A stretch of DNA of 64,000 nt from Verrucomicrobiia bacterium. GTDB lineage: Bacteria; Verrucomicrobiota; Verrucomicrobiia; Palsa-1439. The notes under the pieces were generated by a model. That model searched no databases. It saw only the letters and a program-made list of their open reading frames with translations, and was not told the DNA's origin. The stretch spans positions 347,800-411,799 of the forward strand of contig JAJVHY010000020.1 in the NCBI GenBank assembly GCA_022072455.1, in the 5' to 3' direction. Numbering within the stretch: position 1 is the stretch's first letter; each line of letters starts with the position of its first letter. A program made the position numbers and the translations under genes. This document shows, piece by piece, positions 48,065-58,149 of the stretch.

Positions 48065-48898
48065 TCATCTCGGCCGTTCCGTTCCCGTGGACGACCGCCC
48101 CGGCAAGTCGTCAACAAATTGAAATTCGCCGCCGGAGAATGCTGCCTGGTTTCCGTTCGCGGTATCATCGTGAACACTTCCCGCGCTGAACCGCGCACTG
48201 AGTTTCACGTCTGACCAGAAACTCAAGCGGGTCGGGTCTCGCGAGCCGGCAAAGTCCAAGTCGTACAACTCATCTACCTCCGCCTGACTCAACGCCTTGT
48301 TGATCGCGATCGGCCGGAAAATCGTTCCGGCAATGGACAACGTTGGCTTGTCGCCGTTCAGGAGCGAACCGATGGTGACCGCCGTCGCAGCCTCCTGATT
48401 CAGCGATGGGATGGGGCGGTGGTTGGTCAGAAAGGTTTTGGTTTCCATTCGTTTGTCCACGTACAACTCCACCTTGCCGGCGGCGTACGTCCACCCGACG
48501 TGATGCCACTGCCCATCGTTGATGACGGTGTCGCCGTAAATGGATTGGATGGTCCGACCGTTGTCCGACAGCAGCGCGAGCAAACGCCGACCATGATCCC
48601 AAGTCTCGATCCCCCAACACCGTTTGGCCTGCGTGTAGTTGGACTTCGCGAAGATACCGGTGTTGTGGCTGGTGTCGGTGGTCTTGATCCACACAAATAC
48701 GCTCATCGTCGTGGAGAAATTCACCGAACTCGAATGCGGGATGATGATTGCCTTCGGCATGCCATCCGTGCGTAGTGCTTGCTGCCCGACTCGTGCCGCG
48801 TCTGCGGCCGGCTTCCTGACTTCAGTCTGACCGCCGCCAGCAGCCATCAAGGCCGGCGCTGCAGCCAATGCGATCAGGTGGAAGATCCTCCATTTCAT
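48065..48898 (-). CDS. Secreted LamG/concanavalin-like protein
   Basis: A 277-residue exported protein: signal peptide MKWRIFHLIALAAAPALMAA, then one LamG-like jelly-roll domain (SVFVWIKTTDTSHNTGIF, INDGQWHHVGWTYAAGKVELYVD, FRPIAINKALSQAEVDELYD). Such domains bind carbohydrate or protein ligands. There is no catalytic domain and no visible membrane anchor. ATG 48898 is chosen for the signal peptide. It lies 61 bases after the PEP-CTERM gene on the same strand. Confidence 0.82.
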   Translation of the reverse strand: MKWRIFHLIALAAAPALMAAGGGQTEVRKPAADAARVGQQALRTDGMPKAIIIPHSSSVNFSTTMSVFVWIKTTDTSHNTGIFAKSNYTQAKRCWGIETWDHGRRLLALLSDNGRTIQSIYGDTVINDGQWHHVGWTYAAGKVELYVDKRMETKTFLTNHRPIPSLNQEAATAVTIGSLLNGDKPTLSIAGTIFRPIAINKALSQAEVDELYDLDFAGSRDPTRLSFWSDVKLSARFSAGSVHDDTANGNQAAFSGGEFQFVDDLPGRSSTGTERPR

Positions 48899-48959
48899 AG
48901 CTCGGATGGCCAACTGTGTGATGCACGGTTTTGCCCCGGCAACCCGTTCAGGCAGCCGC

Positions 48960-49715
48960 TTAGCGGCGACGCCGGCGGAGTAGAATGGCCCCGAACAAGC
49001 CGGCACCGACCAGTAACCAGGTGGATGGCTCGGGGATAATCACAAAATCAACCGAGCTGGGTGAACCTACGAAGCGATCATCACTAAACTCCCAATTGCT
49101 CGGCGTCGTAATCGCGGTCTTGTACTGCGCAATCGTCAACCCGGTTCGCGGGCCAACGTAACGTGAGTTATCAATGCTGGAGTCGCCCGCCCAGGTGTTT
49201 GTCCCGAGCAAAATGGCGGTGGAAAAATCGGTCAACCCCAGTGGCAGCGCCCCCGTACCGGTACTCGCCGCCGGCTCCCAACCCGCGGTCATGTCCAGCG
49301 CAAACAGGAAGTTCGTGGTGAACCCGGTCGCTTGGTACGCGAGCAACTGATCACCGGCCACGGCAAAATCCGGACTGCTGGCCTTGACGATATTTCCCAA
49401 GTCGGTGTAAATCGCTGTGACATTCAAATTGGTAACGATGATCGCCGTGCCCGCTATGATCGTCGTTCCGGTGTCATTCGACCAAGTCATCGAGCCTTCC
49501 CCGGCAAGCAGCTCCGTTCCTGTCCAACCGCGGTCCGTAAACCCGATCGTCGTGCCCGCCGTCAGATCGAGCCAGGTGACAAATGAAAAGGCATCCGGCG
49601 AATCAGCATAGAGGGACAAGAGGCTGATATCGCCAGCGGTAAGAGTCGTGTTGGCTTGGGCCGGTGGGATGGCCAGAATGGCCGCAATGGAAAGAATCAG
49701 AACATATTTATTCAT
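48960..49715 (-). CDS. PEP-CTERM sorting domain protein
   Basis: A 251-residue secreted protein. The N-terminal signal is MNKYVLILSIAAILAIPPAQA. The C-terminus is a complete PEP-CTERM signal: PEPSTWLLVGAGLFGAILL followed by RRRRR, recognised by exosortase for sorting to the cell surface or an exopolysaccharide matrix. The middle is beta-rich and resembles other PEP-CTERM proteins with TAGDISLLSLYAD-type starts. ATG 49715 follows a GAGGT site. No exosortase gene is in the window. Confidence 0.9.
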   Translation of the reverse strand: MNKYVLILSIAAILAIPPAQANTTLTAGDISLLSLYADSPDAFSFVTWLDLTAGTTIGFTDRGWTGTELLAGEGSMTWSNDTGTTIIAGTAIIVTNLNVTAIYTDLGNIVKASSPDFAVAGDQLLAYQATGFTTNFLFALDMTAGWEPAASTGTGALPLGLTDFSTAILLGTNTWAGDSSIDNSRYVGPRTGLTIAQYKTAITTPSNWEFSDDRFVGSPSSVDFVIIPEPSTWLLVGAGLFGAILLRRRRR

Positions 49716-49857
49716 AGATACCTCGCGGGCTGCCATCTTCTACATAAGTCAAGCGCGCGGCGGTGTCAAACAGGATATCCTCGAAAGCACTTGAGCGCGG
49801 CAACCCGCGTCATCCGCGGTCGCCATCTTCGCGTGCGAGCAGGCGCCGCCCCAACGA

Positions 49858-50904
49858 TTAGCAACCGCCAAACACGACGCATACCGGCGTGTTCACCGGC
49901 AAACTCCCGCTCGCCTGCCGGCGATGCGCGCCGGTCACCGGATCGAGTTCATGGACCGTCAGCGAATGGGAATCCTGACCGGCAGCCACCAGCCAGCGAC
50001 CGGTGGGATCGATGTTGAAATCACGCGGACACTTGCCGCCGCTGTCGAACCGGCCGACCCACGTCAACCGACCGGCGGCGTCCACCCGGTATTGTGCGAT
50101 GGAATTGTCAGACCGGTTCGAGGTGGACAACATCGTTCCTCCGGGATGCAGATGGATCGCGGCGGCGGTCGGCGCACCGGGGAAGTGACCGGACAAATCG
50201 GCGAGGATCTGGCCGGTCCGGTAGTCCAAGACCATTGTGTGCGCGTTGAGTTCGCCAAGCACGTAGGCCACCGGCAACGTGGGATGAAACTCCAACTGCC
50301 GCGGCCCGCAGCCGGGCGGCATCGGGAAAAAGGTCGGTGCGTCCGGCGCAATTCGTCCCTGCTTGATCTGATGAATCCAGATTTTGTCTGAACCCAGGTC
50401 GCAGACGAACAGTTGCCGGCCATCGGGTGTGATCGCGGCTTGATGGGCGTGGGAGGCTTCCTGCCGGGCGGCGTTCGGGCCGGTGCCGCTGTACCGGAAC
50501 TCCTGACGCAGTTCGCCCACCCCAGCAGTCGTGATGGCGTGGGCGGTGAGACAGCTTTCCATATAACTCGCCGTGTAAACCTCCTCGGCGCCGATGCAGA
50601 TGTGACAGGAGACCGGCGCCCGCGAGGATTCGTGGCTGAGCAGTTGGAGCTTGCCGCTGTCCGCCACTTGGAACGCGACCACCTTGCCGGCCGCCGTGAG
50701 ATTGTCGGCGATGGAGAACAGCATCCGCCGCTTCGCGTCGTAGGCGATGTAGTCGGGGTTGAGGATGTCCCGGTACGTGTGGCGGCGTTCGAGCAGACCG
50801 GTGTTTGTGTCGAGCGCGCAGGTGACGATGCCATCGCCTTGCGCGCCCTGAAAATACGGTGTTCCATCGGTAAAGGTGCCGATGAAGAAAAGGATTTCGC
50901 TCAT
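49858..50904 (-). CDS. 6-phosphogluconolactonase-like seven-bladed propeller lactonase
   Basis: A 348-residue member of the Pgl/YbhE lactonase family, a seven-bladed beta-propeller that hydrolyses sugar lactones. Blade repeats are evident: PDYIAYDAKRRMLFSI, SHAHQAAITPDGRQLFVCDLG, GPRQLEFHPTLPVAYVLGEL, IHLHPGGTMLSTSNRSDNSI and CPRDFNIDPTGRWLVAAGQDS. The ATG overlaps the end of the mannonate dehydratase gene (ATGA), so the two enzymes are coupled and likely act in one sugar-acid pathway. Confidence 0.9.
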   Translation of the reverse strand: MSEILFFIGTFTDGTPYFQGAQGDGIVTCALDTNTGLLERRHTYRDILNPDYIAYDAKRRMLFSIADNLTAAGKVVAFQVADSGKLQLLSHESSRAPVSCHICIGAEEVYTASYMESCLTAHAITTAGVGELRQEFRYSGTGPNAARQEASHAHQAAITPDGRQLFVCDLGSDKIWIHQIKQGRIAPDAPTFFPMPPGCGPRQLEFHPTLPVAYVLGELNAHTMVLDYRTGQILADLSGHFPGAPTAAAIHLHPGGTMLSTSNRSDNSIAQYRVDAAGRLTWVGRFDSGGKCPRDFNIDPTGRWLVAAGQDSHSLTVHELDPVTGAHRRQASGSLPVNTPVCVVFGGC

Positions 50905-51953
50905 GGTTGTTCCAGCTTGGCTTTGAGGTAGCCCATCGCAAAGGCCATGCCGGCGTGCCAGGGGGCGGCGCAGGTCATTTGCGGGGCGTGATCGGGAATG
51001 ATTGCGCCGGTAAATCCGTTCTCTTTCAGGATCCGCAAGACCCGGCCAATATCAATGTCGCCATCATCAATGAACGTCTCCCGGTACTGCGGCACTTTGC
51101 CGTGGACGTTGCGCAGATGGACGTAGGCAATCCGGCGGGCGTGCCGGGTGATGCACTCGTAGAGGTCGCCTTCACTCATTTCAGCAATCGTGCCGCAGCA
51201 AAACTCCAAGCAATTCGCCGGGCTGGGATTCAAGCCAAGGAGTTTATCGTAGAGCGCCGGTTGGTAAACCAACCGGGGTTGACCGCGCACGGTCGGCAAC
51301 GGCGGGTCGTCGGGATGGGCGGCGAGTTTGACTCCCGCTTGTTCGGCAACCGGGAGGACGGCGTTGAGAAAGTCATGGCAGCGTTGCCAGAGTTGTTCCG
51401 ACGTGGTGGCCGGCATCGTGCCGGATTGGGTGGTGTCGTACCACATGTTCCAGACCATGCCGGCGGGGATGGGATCATTGACGGGGCCGTTCATGCCGAC
51501 GGCTTCGGCACCACCGCGGGCGAACGGGCCTTTGGTGCGCCCGGCCACGCCGGCCAGTGAAAAATTGTAACCCATCACCGGAATCCCGACTTCGCCGAGG
51601 CGGCGGATGATGGTCCGGCAGTTCTCCAATTGCGCGGCTTTTTTCGGGCCGTCGAGGAGAACGTCGTGCCAGTGGGCGGGATCGAAATTTTCGACAGCTT
51701 CCCAGATCAGGCCGTGGGCTTCGATCTGGCGTTTGATGCTGGTGAGTTCGGCGACGCTCCAGAGTTTGTCCGGATCACCGGCAACACCCCAGCCGTGGAG
51801 GTCACCGAGCGGTTGGTCGGTCCGGTGGTTGGCGCGGCCTTGGTTAAAATAGTCAACGAGGTGGACGACCACGTGCGTTGCGCCGCATTGGCGGGCGAAC
51901 CGGAGTTGGTCGTCGGTGATTTGGTGCCGGTAGATGCCGAACCCGAGTTTCAT
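50901..51953 (-). CDS. uxuA: Mannonate dehydratase
   Basis: A 350-residue UxuA-family enzyme that dehydrates D-mannonate to 2-keto-3-deoxygluconate, a step in glucuronate breakdown. Characteristic segments are VKLAAHPDDPPLP, CLEFCCGTIAEM, IAYVHLRNVHGKVP, FIDDGDIDI and IIPDHAPQM, which supply the metal ligands of the TIM barrel. ATG 51953 (MKLGFGIYRH) is preferred over an upstream in-frame start because conservation begins there. A short palindromic repeat lies 15 bases upstream. Confidence 0.92.
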   Translation of the reverse strand: MKLGFGIYRHQITDDQLRFARQCGATHVVVHLVDYFNQGRANHRTDQPLGDLHGWGVAGDPDKLWSVAELTSIKRQIEAHGLIWEAVENFDPAHWHDVLLDGPKKAAQLENCRTIIRRLGEVGIPVMGYNFSLAGVAGRTKGPFARGGAEAVGMNGPVNDPIPAGMVWNMWYDTTQSGTMPATTSEQLWQRCHDFLNAVLPVAEQAGVKLAAHPDDPPLPTVRGQPRLVYQPALYDKLLGLNPSPANCLEFCCGTIAEMSEGDLYECITRHARRIAYVHLRNVHGKVPQYRETFIDDGDIDIGRVLRILKENGFTGAIIPDHAPQMTCAAPWHAGMAFAMGYLKAKLEQP

Positions 51954-51967
51954 GTTGTGGGATGCTT

Positions 51968-52023
51968 GTAGCCGCACCCTTCAGGGTGCGTTCGGGACAG
52001 CGCAGGCTGAAGCCTGCGGCTAC
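51968..52023. repeat. 56-bp palindromic interspersed repeat
   Basis: Bounded by GTAGCCGCA and TGCGGCTAC. It contains two smaller palindromes, CGCACCCTTCAGGGTGCG and GCAGGCTGAAGCCTGC. Elements of this type (GTAGCCGCAGGCTTCAGCCTGCGGC) are dispersed in many environmental genomes. It lies between uxuA and the SDR gene and may separate their transcripts. Confidence 0.8.
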
Positions 52024-52050
52024 GGTTACGGCTGCATTCCACGGAAGCAT

Positions 52051-52785
52051 TCATCCGAGTTTGGGCAGGCCGACGCCCATGTCCACCTGCAACACATGGC
52101 CATCGAGTTCGTCGGCCAGTGGCGAACAGAGGTAGAGGAATGCGTTGGCAACACCGGCGGGGCTGTTGCGTTGGCCGAGCGGCGAGACGCGATCCACCCA
52201 GGCACGATAAACCGGGTCTTCGTCGTAGACTTTCTGCGACGAGCCGACGGCGACATTGCCGGGCGAGACGCAATTGACGCGGATTTTATGTGGCGCGTAT
52301 TCGAGCGCGAGATTTTTGGCGAACATTTCGAGCGCGGCCTTGCTCGACACATAAGCCGAGATGCCGGCCATTGGGATGCGGCTGATGAATGAGGATGTGA
52401 AAATCAAGTGGCCGGCAATATGGCGCTGGCGCCATTCCCGGAGAACCGCTCGGGCAAAATACGTCTGCCCGAGAAAGTTGAAGGCCACAACCTTGTCGAA
52501 CGTCTCGCGGTCGCACGTTTCAAACGGAAACACGCCGGTGCCGCCGGCGTGGCCCAGCGCGATGTTGATGCCGGGATATTGGGCGAAGGCAGCGGTGACG
52601 ACGCGCTCCACCGCGACCGGGTCAGTCACATCCATCGGGAAGTACGGCTGGAGCGGCGCAGTCGCCTGTTTGTCCGTGGCCACCACGGTTGCGCCGGCAT
52701 TGGTCAACGCCTTGATGACGTACTCCGCAATCCCCCCGAGCGCGCCGGTCATGAGAATTGTTTTGTCGGCGAGATCAATCTTCAC
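52051..52785 (-). CDS. Short-chain dehydrogenase/reductase
   Basis: A 244-residue classical SDR using NAD(P). The Rossmann motif is TGALGGIAEYV near residues 13-23 (TGxxxGx), followed by NIALGHAGG, a Ser in IFTSSFISR and the catalytic YVSSK. The C-terminal Gly/Met tail (QVDMGVGLP) is typical. It sits upstream of uxuA on the same strand, so a sugar-acid oxidoreductase role (for example fructuronate reduction) is plausible but unproven. It diverges from the GH78-like gene across 102 bases, where promoters for both must lie. Confidence 0.9.
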   Translation of the reverse strand: MKIDLADKTILMTGALGGIAEYVIKALTNAGATVVATDKQATAPLQPYFPMDVTDPVAVERVVTAAFAQYPGINIALGHAGGTGVFPFETCDRETFDKVVAFNFLGQTYFARAVLREWRQRHIAGHLIFTSSFISRIPMAGISAYVSSKAALEMFAKNLALEYAPHKIRVNCVSPGNVAVGSSQKVYDEDPVYRAWVDRVSPLGQRNSPAGVANAFLYLCSPLADELDGHVLQVDMGVGLPKLG

Positions 52786-52887
52786 GCACCCGGCACGCTA
52801 ACGAAACAGGGCGGACAGAACAAGACGAATGATTGTTTTCGCTCGCTTTTCGGGCAGTCAGTCACTACACGTCAAAACCGCATCCGC

Positions 52888-54699
52888 ATGCAGAAAATCC
52901 GCCACGTCCGCCTGCACCCGCAGAGTCTCAGCCCCGATCCGACATATGGGGTCGAGACGGGCGCGTGTTCCTGTCTTGACCTTGAACCAGCCCGCGTCGT
53001 GCGCGCGGTGCCGGCCGTGAAGCAATGGCGCTGCCCGGTCCGCGTGCCGGCCACCGCGGATGGCCGCGTGGAGTTCCTCCTGGATTTTGGGACGGAGTTG
53101 GACGCGAAGTTGGAACTCACCGTCACGACCACCGCGCGCTGCCATGTCACCGTCGGCTTCGGCGAAAGCGCAGTGGAGGCCGAGGGGCTGATCATTGCCT
53201 ATGCGCCGCACCCCGTCGTCATGTGGTCCGTGCCGGGCGCGGGCACGCAGACCAAACTTTTCGACACGTACCGGTTTCTCACGCGTGAACCGATCACAAA
53301 CACTTCGCGCGGCTTCCGGTATGTCCGCCTCGTGTTCCACGACGTGCGCGGCGAACTGCGCCTCGACCGGCTGGTCGCCCACGCCGAGTTCACATTCGCC
53401 GAGCGCCGGGGCGATTTCCGGTGTGACGACGAACATTTCCAACGGGCCTGGCAGGCGTCGGTCTACACGGCGCGCTTGTGCGCCCGGCCGGCGGCGCTTT
53501 GGGACGGCATCAAACGCGACCGGGAAGGCTGGTTCGGCGACGCGCGGATCACCGCCGAAACCAACGATGCCGTCTGGCACGACCCGCGACCCGCCGCCGC
53601 GATGCTCGCGAAGCTGCCGACCAACGATTGGTGCAACGGCGTGCCGGTGTACTCGTTCGACGCGATTGCAATGTTGCACCAGCAAGTCCTCGTGTACGGC
53701 TGGGAGTCGCCGGCGGCGCGTGACGCCTTTGCGCGCATCGTCGAGTTTCTCGCCTGGGTGGCCGCGACCCAAACCAACGCCGACGGCTTCATCATCCGCG
53801 ATGACAAAATTGACACGTACTTCCTCGGCATCGGCTTCCTCGACTGGTCAACCCTCCCACACGGGGGCCGGTTTGAAGAATTGTCGTGGCTGCAATGCAA
53901 ATACGTCGAAGGCTTGCGGACCGCGGCGCAACTCGCGCAGTGGCTGGGGCAGACGGACACCGCGACGCGCTGGCGCAAGCTTGCGGCGCACTTGGAAGCT
54001 CTGATCATCGCCCGCTTCTGGCGGGCGGAGACCGGCTTCCTCCACACGCTCAACCACGCCGGGCCGGGACTGAAACTCGACGATCATTATCCCAAAACCT
54101 ATCAGCAAGCCATTGCCCGTGGCCCCAGCGGCCCGACCCGGCATTGCAATGCTCTGGCCGTGCTGGCCGGGATTGGTTCGCCCGCGCAGCGGCAAACAAT
54201 TTTGGATCGCGTCTTTCGCAACCCGGCCATCGACTTGGTCACCACGCCCTACTTCCGGTATTACGAAGACAGCGCCCGCGCGTTGTGCGGCGACCCGACC
54301 GGCGCGCTTGCGGACATGGTCGGGTACATCGGCGATCTGGTGGAACGCGAAGACGCCGCGACCGTGTGGGAAACCTACGACCCGCGCATCACCGACTTGC
54401 GCCGGTATACCGCCAACTTTGACCCCACCTGGTATTGGTCCACGAGCCTGTGTCACGGTTGGAGCAGCGGGCTGGTCCCGTTGACACAGCGCTGGCTGCT
54501 GGGGATTGAACCGCGGCAACCCGGTTTCTCGACGATCTGCTGCCAGCCGGCTGGGCCGGCGCCCGGAGCATTTGAAGCCACGATCCCGACGCCGCACGGC
54601 ACCATCCGCGTCCACCGGCCAGCCGCGCATGAGCCGGTTCGCTACGACATCCCGGCAGGAATCACAGTCGAGCCGCCAAGGCCGGCGGTCACTGGTTGA
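52888..54699 (+). CDS. Alpha-L-rhamnosidase-like (GH78) six-hairpin glycosidase
   Basis: A 603-residue protein resembling bacterial GH78 alpha-L-rhamnosidases. N-terminal beta-sandwich parts ([25 protein letters not shown]) precede an (alpha/alpha)6 barrel with [17 protein letters not shown], the acidic cluster where GH78 enzymes have their catalytic Glu/Asp. It ends with [31 protein letters not shown] (in two pieces) and a short C-terminal beta-domain. There is no signal peptide, suggesting a cytoplasmic enzyme. It is shorter than many GH78 proteins, which usually exceed 850 residues, so the extra N-terminal modules are absent. Confidence 0.82.
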   Translation: MQKIRHVRLHPQSLSPDPTYGVETGACSCLDLEPARVVRAVPAVKQWRCPVRVPATADGRVEFLLDFGTELDAKLELTVTTTARCHVTVGFGESAVEAEGLIIAYAPHPVVMWSVPGAGTQTKLFDTYRFLTREPITNTSRGFRYVRLVFHDVRGELRLDRLVAHAEFTFAERRGDFRCDDEHFQRAWQASVYTARLCARPAALWDGIKRDREGWFGDARITAETNDAVWHDPRPAAAMLAKLPTNDWCNGVPVYSFDAIAMLHQQVLVYGWESPAARDAFARIVEFLAWVAATQTNADGFIIRDDKIDTYFLGIGFLDWSTLPHGGRFEELSWLQCKYVEGLRTAAQLAQWLGQTDTATRWRKLAAHLEALIIARFWRAETGFLHTLNHAGPGLKLDDHYPKTYQQAIARGPSGPTRHCNALAVLAGIGSPAQRQTILDRVFRNPAIDLVTTPYFRYYEDSARALCGDPTGALADMVGYIGDLVEREDAATVWETYDPRITDLRRYTANFDPTWYWSTSLCHGWSSGLVPLTQRWLLGIEPRQPGFSTICCQPAGPAPGAFEATIPTPHGTIRVHRPAAHEPVRYDIPAGITVEPPRPAVTG

Positions 54700-54713
54700 A
54701 TCGAGGGCGCAGC

Positions 54714-55040
54714 ATGGCTTGGGTATATTTAATCATGGCCGGCATTCTGGAAATTGGCTGGGCGATCGGTCTGAAATACACGCAGGGATTCACGAAACTC
54801 TGGCCCAGCGTCGCGACCATCGCGGGCATGATTGCCAGTTTTGGCCTGCTCTCGGCAGCCCTCAAGACCATCCCCATCGGGACCGCCTATGCGGTGTGGA
54901 CCGGCATCGGCGCGGCGGGAACCGCGGCCATCGGGATGCTGATACTCGGCGAGTCACGCGACGTGATGCGGATTGTCTGCCTTGTCCTGATCGTGGCCGG
55001 CGTAGTGGGCCTGCGCTTCTTCGCCCCGCCGGCCGCCTGA
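54714..55040 (+). CDS. sugE: SMR-family exporter, guanidinium-exporter (SugE/Gdx) type
   Basis: A 108-residue small multidrug resistance protein with four membrane helices ([20 protein letters not shown] first). The essential Glu in [17 protein letters not shown], together with the LKYT-GFT continuation, matches the SugE/Gdx subgroup that exports guanidinium in exchange for protons. It lies 15 bases after the GH78-like gene and may be co-transcribed. No guanidine riboswitch was recognised. Later helices ([26 protein letters not shown]) are normal. Confidence 0.9.
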   Translation: MAWVYLIMAGILEIGWAIGLKYTQGFTKLWPSVATIAGMIASFGLLSAALKTIPIGTAYAVWTGIGAAGTAAIGMLILGESRDVMRIVCLVLIVAGVVGLRFFAPPAA

Positions 55041-55095
55041 GGTTTTTCGCTGGATTTCCCGGGAGAGACGCCCTAAAGCTCCCGCCAATTCACTT

Positions 55096-56190
55096 ATGAA
55101 CAAAATCAAGGTCGGGATTATCGGCTGCGGCGCGATCAGCAATGCCTATTTCAAAGGCTGCGCGCCGTACCGCCACATGCAACTCGTTGCCTGTGCGGAT
55201 CTGGACGAACCGCGCGCGGCGGCCAAGGCCAAAGAACACGATATTCGCGCGTGCAGCGTCGAAACGTTGCTGCGCGACCCGGATCTCGAGATCCTCTTGA
55301 ACCTCACCGTGCCGAAGGCGCACGCCGCGATCAACCTCGCGGCCATTCAAGCCGGCAAGCATACCTATGCGGAAAAACCGTTCGGCGTGAACCGGGCCGA
55401 AGGCAAAAAAGTCCTCGCCGCGGCGAAGAAAAAAAACCTGCGCACCGGGTGCGCGCCGGACACGTTCTTCGGCGGTGGCGCCCAGACGGCGCGCAAACTG
55501 ATTGACGACGGCGCGATTGGGCAGCCAGTCGCGGGGGTGGCATTCATGTGCGGTCACGGCATGGAGACCTGGCACCCGAACCCGGAGTTTTATTACAAGC
55601 CCGGTGGCGGCCCGATGTTTGACATGGGGCCGTATTACATAACCGGCCTGATCAATCTCATCGGCCCGGTCAAACGCGTCACCGGCGCGACGCGCATTTC
55701 CTTCCCGACGCGCACGATCACCAGTCAACCGTTCGCCGGGAAGGTCATCACCGTCGAGACGCCGACGCATATCGCGGGGACGCTGGAGTTCGCCAACGGC
55801 GCGATCATCACGATCATCCAGAGCTTTGACATGTGGCGGCATTCGCTGCCGATCCTCGAAGTCTACGGTTCGGAAGGTTCACTCAGCATCCCTGACCCGA
55901 ATCGCTTCGACGGCGTAGTCAAACTCGCCAAGCCCGGCGCAAAGGACTGGACCGAAGTCCCGCTCACGCACCGGACCGATCTGGCCCGCGGGACCGGTTT
56001 GGCCGACATGGCCCAAGGCATCGCCACCGGGCGCCCGCATCGGGCGAGCGGCGAGATGGCGTTTCACGTCCTCGATGTGATGGCCGCGTTTGAGGAATCG
56101 GCCACCACCGGCAAGCACATCCAGATCAAGAGCACCTGCGAACGGCCCGCCGCCTTGCCGGTCGGCTTGCCGCTCGGCGAATTGGACTAG
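55096..56190 (+). CDS. Gfo/Idh/MocA family oxidoreductase
   Basis: A 364-residue NAD(P)-dependent sugar or inositol dehydrogenase-like protein. The N-terminal Rossmann domain has VGIIGCGAISNAY (GxGxxx), ADLDEPRA and the catalytic-site lysine in TYAEKPFGVN (EKP). The C-terminal domain is the GFO_IDH_MocA alpha/beta fold with GGGPMFDMGPYYI, where substrate-binding Asp and His-type positions lie. The substrate is unknown. It follows the SugE gene by 55 bases on the same strand. Confidence 0.92.
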   Translation: MNKIKVGIIGCGAISNAYFKGCAPYRHMQLVACADLDEPRAAAKAKEHDIRACSVETLLRDPDLEILLNLTVPKAHAAINLAAIQAGKHTYAEKPFGVNRAEGKKVLAAAKKKNLRTGCAPDTFFGGGAQTARKLIDDGAIGQPVAGVAFMCGHGMETWHPNPEFYYKPGGGPMFDMGPYYITGLINLIGPVKRVTGATRISFPTRTITSQPFAGKVITVETPTHIAGTLEFANGAIITIIQSFDMWRHSLPILEVYGSEGSLSIPDPNRFDGVVKLAKPGAKDWTEVPLTHRTDLARGTGLADMAQGIATGRPHRASGEMAFHVLDVMAAFEESATTGKHIQIKSTCERPAALPVGLPLGELD

Positions 56191-56355
56191 CCGGCAACGC
56201 CAGAGTACTTCGGCATCAAGCAAGGGCGATTCAGCACTTCAACAGGACAGGGCGGTGTGTGGCGAGTGCGGCGAGCGGTAATTCCGAGTCGCAAGGGATG
56301 GGCTGTGAAAGCCAATGCGGCGGAACTTTTTGTCTTGATCGGAACCTTTTATGGG

Positions 56356-58149
56356 TCACCCCAATGATGTGCTGTCTACCGACACGCCGGAACTGCGGCG
56401 GCGGGCGGCGTAGAGCGTGCCGGCGCCGGCCAGCCAGAGCAGCAAGATACTCGGTTCGGGCACGACCAGTGGGGGTTGCGTGATCAGGGGCTTCAACTGA
56501 TGAATCTCCGCATCGCCCAGCAAGGTTACATCGGCCAGGCTCCAGTTGTTGGAGTTCACGAAATACAACCGCACGTTGTTGCTAAGGATCAGGTGCGAAT
56601 CGCCCAGCAACCACAGGTCGTTGACAAACAATGCCGCCGTCTGGCCGTCCCCGAAGAACGAATCGGTCAACCGCAGGATGCTGTTGGTGCCGGCATTGCC
56701 GATCTCCAGCCGATCCAAGGCGAAGTTGTTCACAAACCCGCTGACCGCGCTGAACGTGGTCACCGTCTGGATGCCGGTGGTCAGCGGATCGGGCGTGCCG
56801 ACAAACCCACCGGTCAGCAACAAGCCGGCAACGAAGAACTGCTGGGTCAGGGTCGTGCCGCCCGCGCCTTCGCCGTCGAAGATGAACTTGGTGCCGGGCG
56901 CGCCGCTGTTGCCGGGCGTGGTATTGAGCGTGTCGTAGCTGGTGTTCTGCGTGCTCTGGTTGACGAAATTGCTCTTGAACTCGTACACATCGCCGGCCCC
57001 GGCGCTGATGTAGCCGCTGGAGGTGACGAGGAGGTCGCCGTTGAAGATGTTGGTGGTCGGGTCGGTAATCCAGGCACCGTGGTTGACAACCGGGCCGCCG
57101 AAGCTGGCGTAGCTGTTGAGCATCGTCAGCGTGCCGGAGTTGGTGGTTGCACCGGCAATCGTGATTCGGGTGACCGTCGTCGTGACGAAACCGGCTGAGC
57201 CGATCAAGAGATTATCGGCGGTAATCAAGCTGCTGGCCGACGCGGTCAATGTCCCGCGCCGGATGTCCAGCACGCTGCGGCCGAGTGCATTCGTAACGTA
57301 GAGGCTGCCGCCGGTCATGTTGATGCGGTTGCCATCGGCGCCGGCCAGGTATCCGACGTAGGCGTTGCTGGCGATGACGGAACCGCCGGTGCCGATGGTC
57401 AGGGTGTTCGTGTCGCTTTCATAACCGACAATGAGGTTCCGCATGTCCTCCCATTTGGCTCCGTTGCCAGCCACTGCCACCGCATTGTTGCTGCCCGAAT
57501 CGAAATAGCCGAGAATCCCGCCCCAGCTAACCAATGTGCCGCCGTTGGTCACAGTCAACTGGTTGCCCGCGCCACGGCTGCCGACGAACAGAGTCGAGAA
57601 GTTGGACCACGCCGATCCGGAGTCGCTTACCAACACCACGTTGTCGTGGCTGTTGCTGTACAGGCCCATGACTCCAGTGACGTTAACGACCACACCGGCA
57701 TTCGTGATGATCAGCCGGCTGACCGCGCCCGAGTGGCCAATGGTCAGGGTGAACTGGTTATTCCAGACGGAGCCGGTCCCACTGATCAGCGCGACGTTAT
57801 TGCTCCCGGCAGTTTCGTAGCCGATGTAGCCGGTGCCGTTGGAGAGTGCGCCCCCGCTGTTGATGACAAGGGCGTTAAGGTAGGTGTTGCTGCCAACGAC
57901 GTACGTCCCATTGCCGGCCCAGTTGCTGACGACGTTGATGGTGTTGGTCTGGTAGTCGAGAGAGTAGTCATACTGGGCGAAGGCGGGGGAAGGCAGAAGA
58001 CCGAGGACGGACGAGAGAAGACAGAATCCGCCTACGCTAGACAACAAGCCACGGCTCAACCGGACGAGAGGACGCCTGCGGGTGGAATGACTGGGATGAT
58101 CACCGAGAGACGTCCCGGCGCCAACGGCTGACAACCAACGCTTCTCCAT
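56356..58149 (-). CDS. PEP-CTERM protein with autotransporter-type beta-strand repeats
   Basis: A 597-residue secreted protein. After a long basic leader comes a hydrophobic signal (SSVGGFCLLSSVLGLLPSPAFA). The body is a beta-helix-like array rich in Gly, Asn, Ser and Thr, with repeating pieces such as TLTIGHSGAVSRLIITNAG, LFVGSRGAGNQLTVTNGGT and LTIGTGGSVIASNAYVGY. These resemble autotransporter-associated repeat domains of PVC bacteria. The C-terminal sorting signal is VPEPSILLLWLAGAGTLYAA plus RRR, with a 14-residue tail. ATG 58149 follows GGGAGG. Probably a surface or matrix protein. Confidence 0.87.
   Translation of the reverse strand: MEKRWLSAVGAGTSLGDHPSHSTRRRPLVRLSRGLLSSVGGFCLLSSVLGLLPSPAFAQYDYSLDYQTNTINVVSNWAGNGTYVVGSNTYLNALVINSGGALSNGTGYIGYETAGSNNVALISGTGSVWNNQFTLTIGHSGAVSRLIITNAGVVVNVTGVMGLYSNSHDNVVLVSDSGSAWSNFSTLFVGSRGAGNQLTVTNGGTLVSWGGILGYFDSGSNNAVAVAGNGAKWEDMRNLIVGYESDTNTLTIGTGGSVIASNAYVGYLAGADGNRINMTGGSLYVTNALGRSVLDIRRGTLTASASSLITADNLLIGSAGFVTTTVTRITIAGATTNSGTLTMLNSYASFGGPVVNHGAWITDPTTNIFNGDLLVTSSGYISAGAGDVYEFKSNFVNQSTQNTSYDTLNTTPGNSGAPGTKFIFDGEGAGGTTLTQQFFVAGLLLTGGFVGTPDPLTTGIQTVTTFSAVSGFVNNFALDRLEIGNAGTNSILRLTDSFFGDGQTAALFVNDLWLLGDSHLILSNNVRLYFVNSNNWSLADVTLLGDAEIHQLKPLITQPPLVVPEPSILLLWLAGAGTLYAARRRSSGVSVDSTSLG

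Noticed and set aside
54660..54714. Guanidine riboswitch upstream of sugE
   Set aside because: Only 15 bases separate the genes and no conserved aptamer motif is visible.
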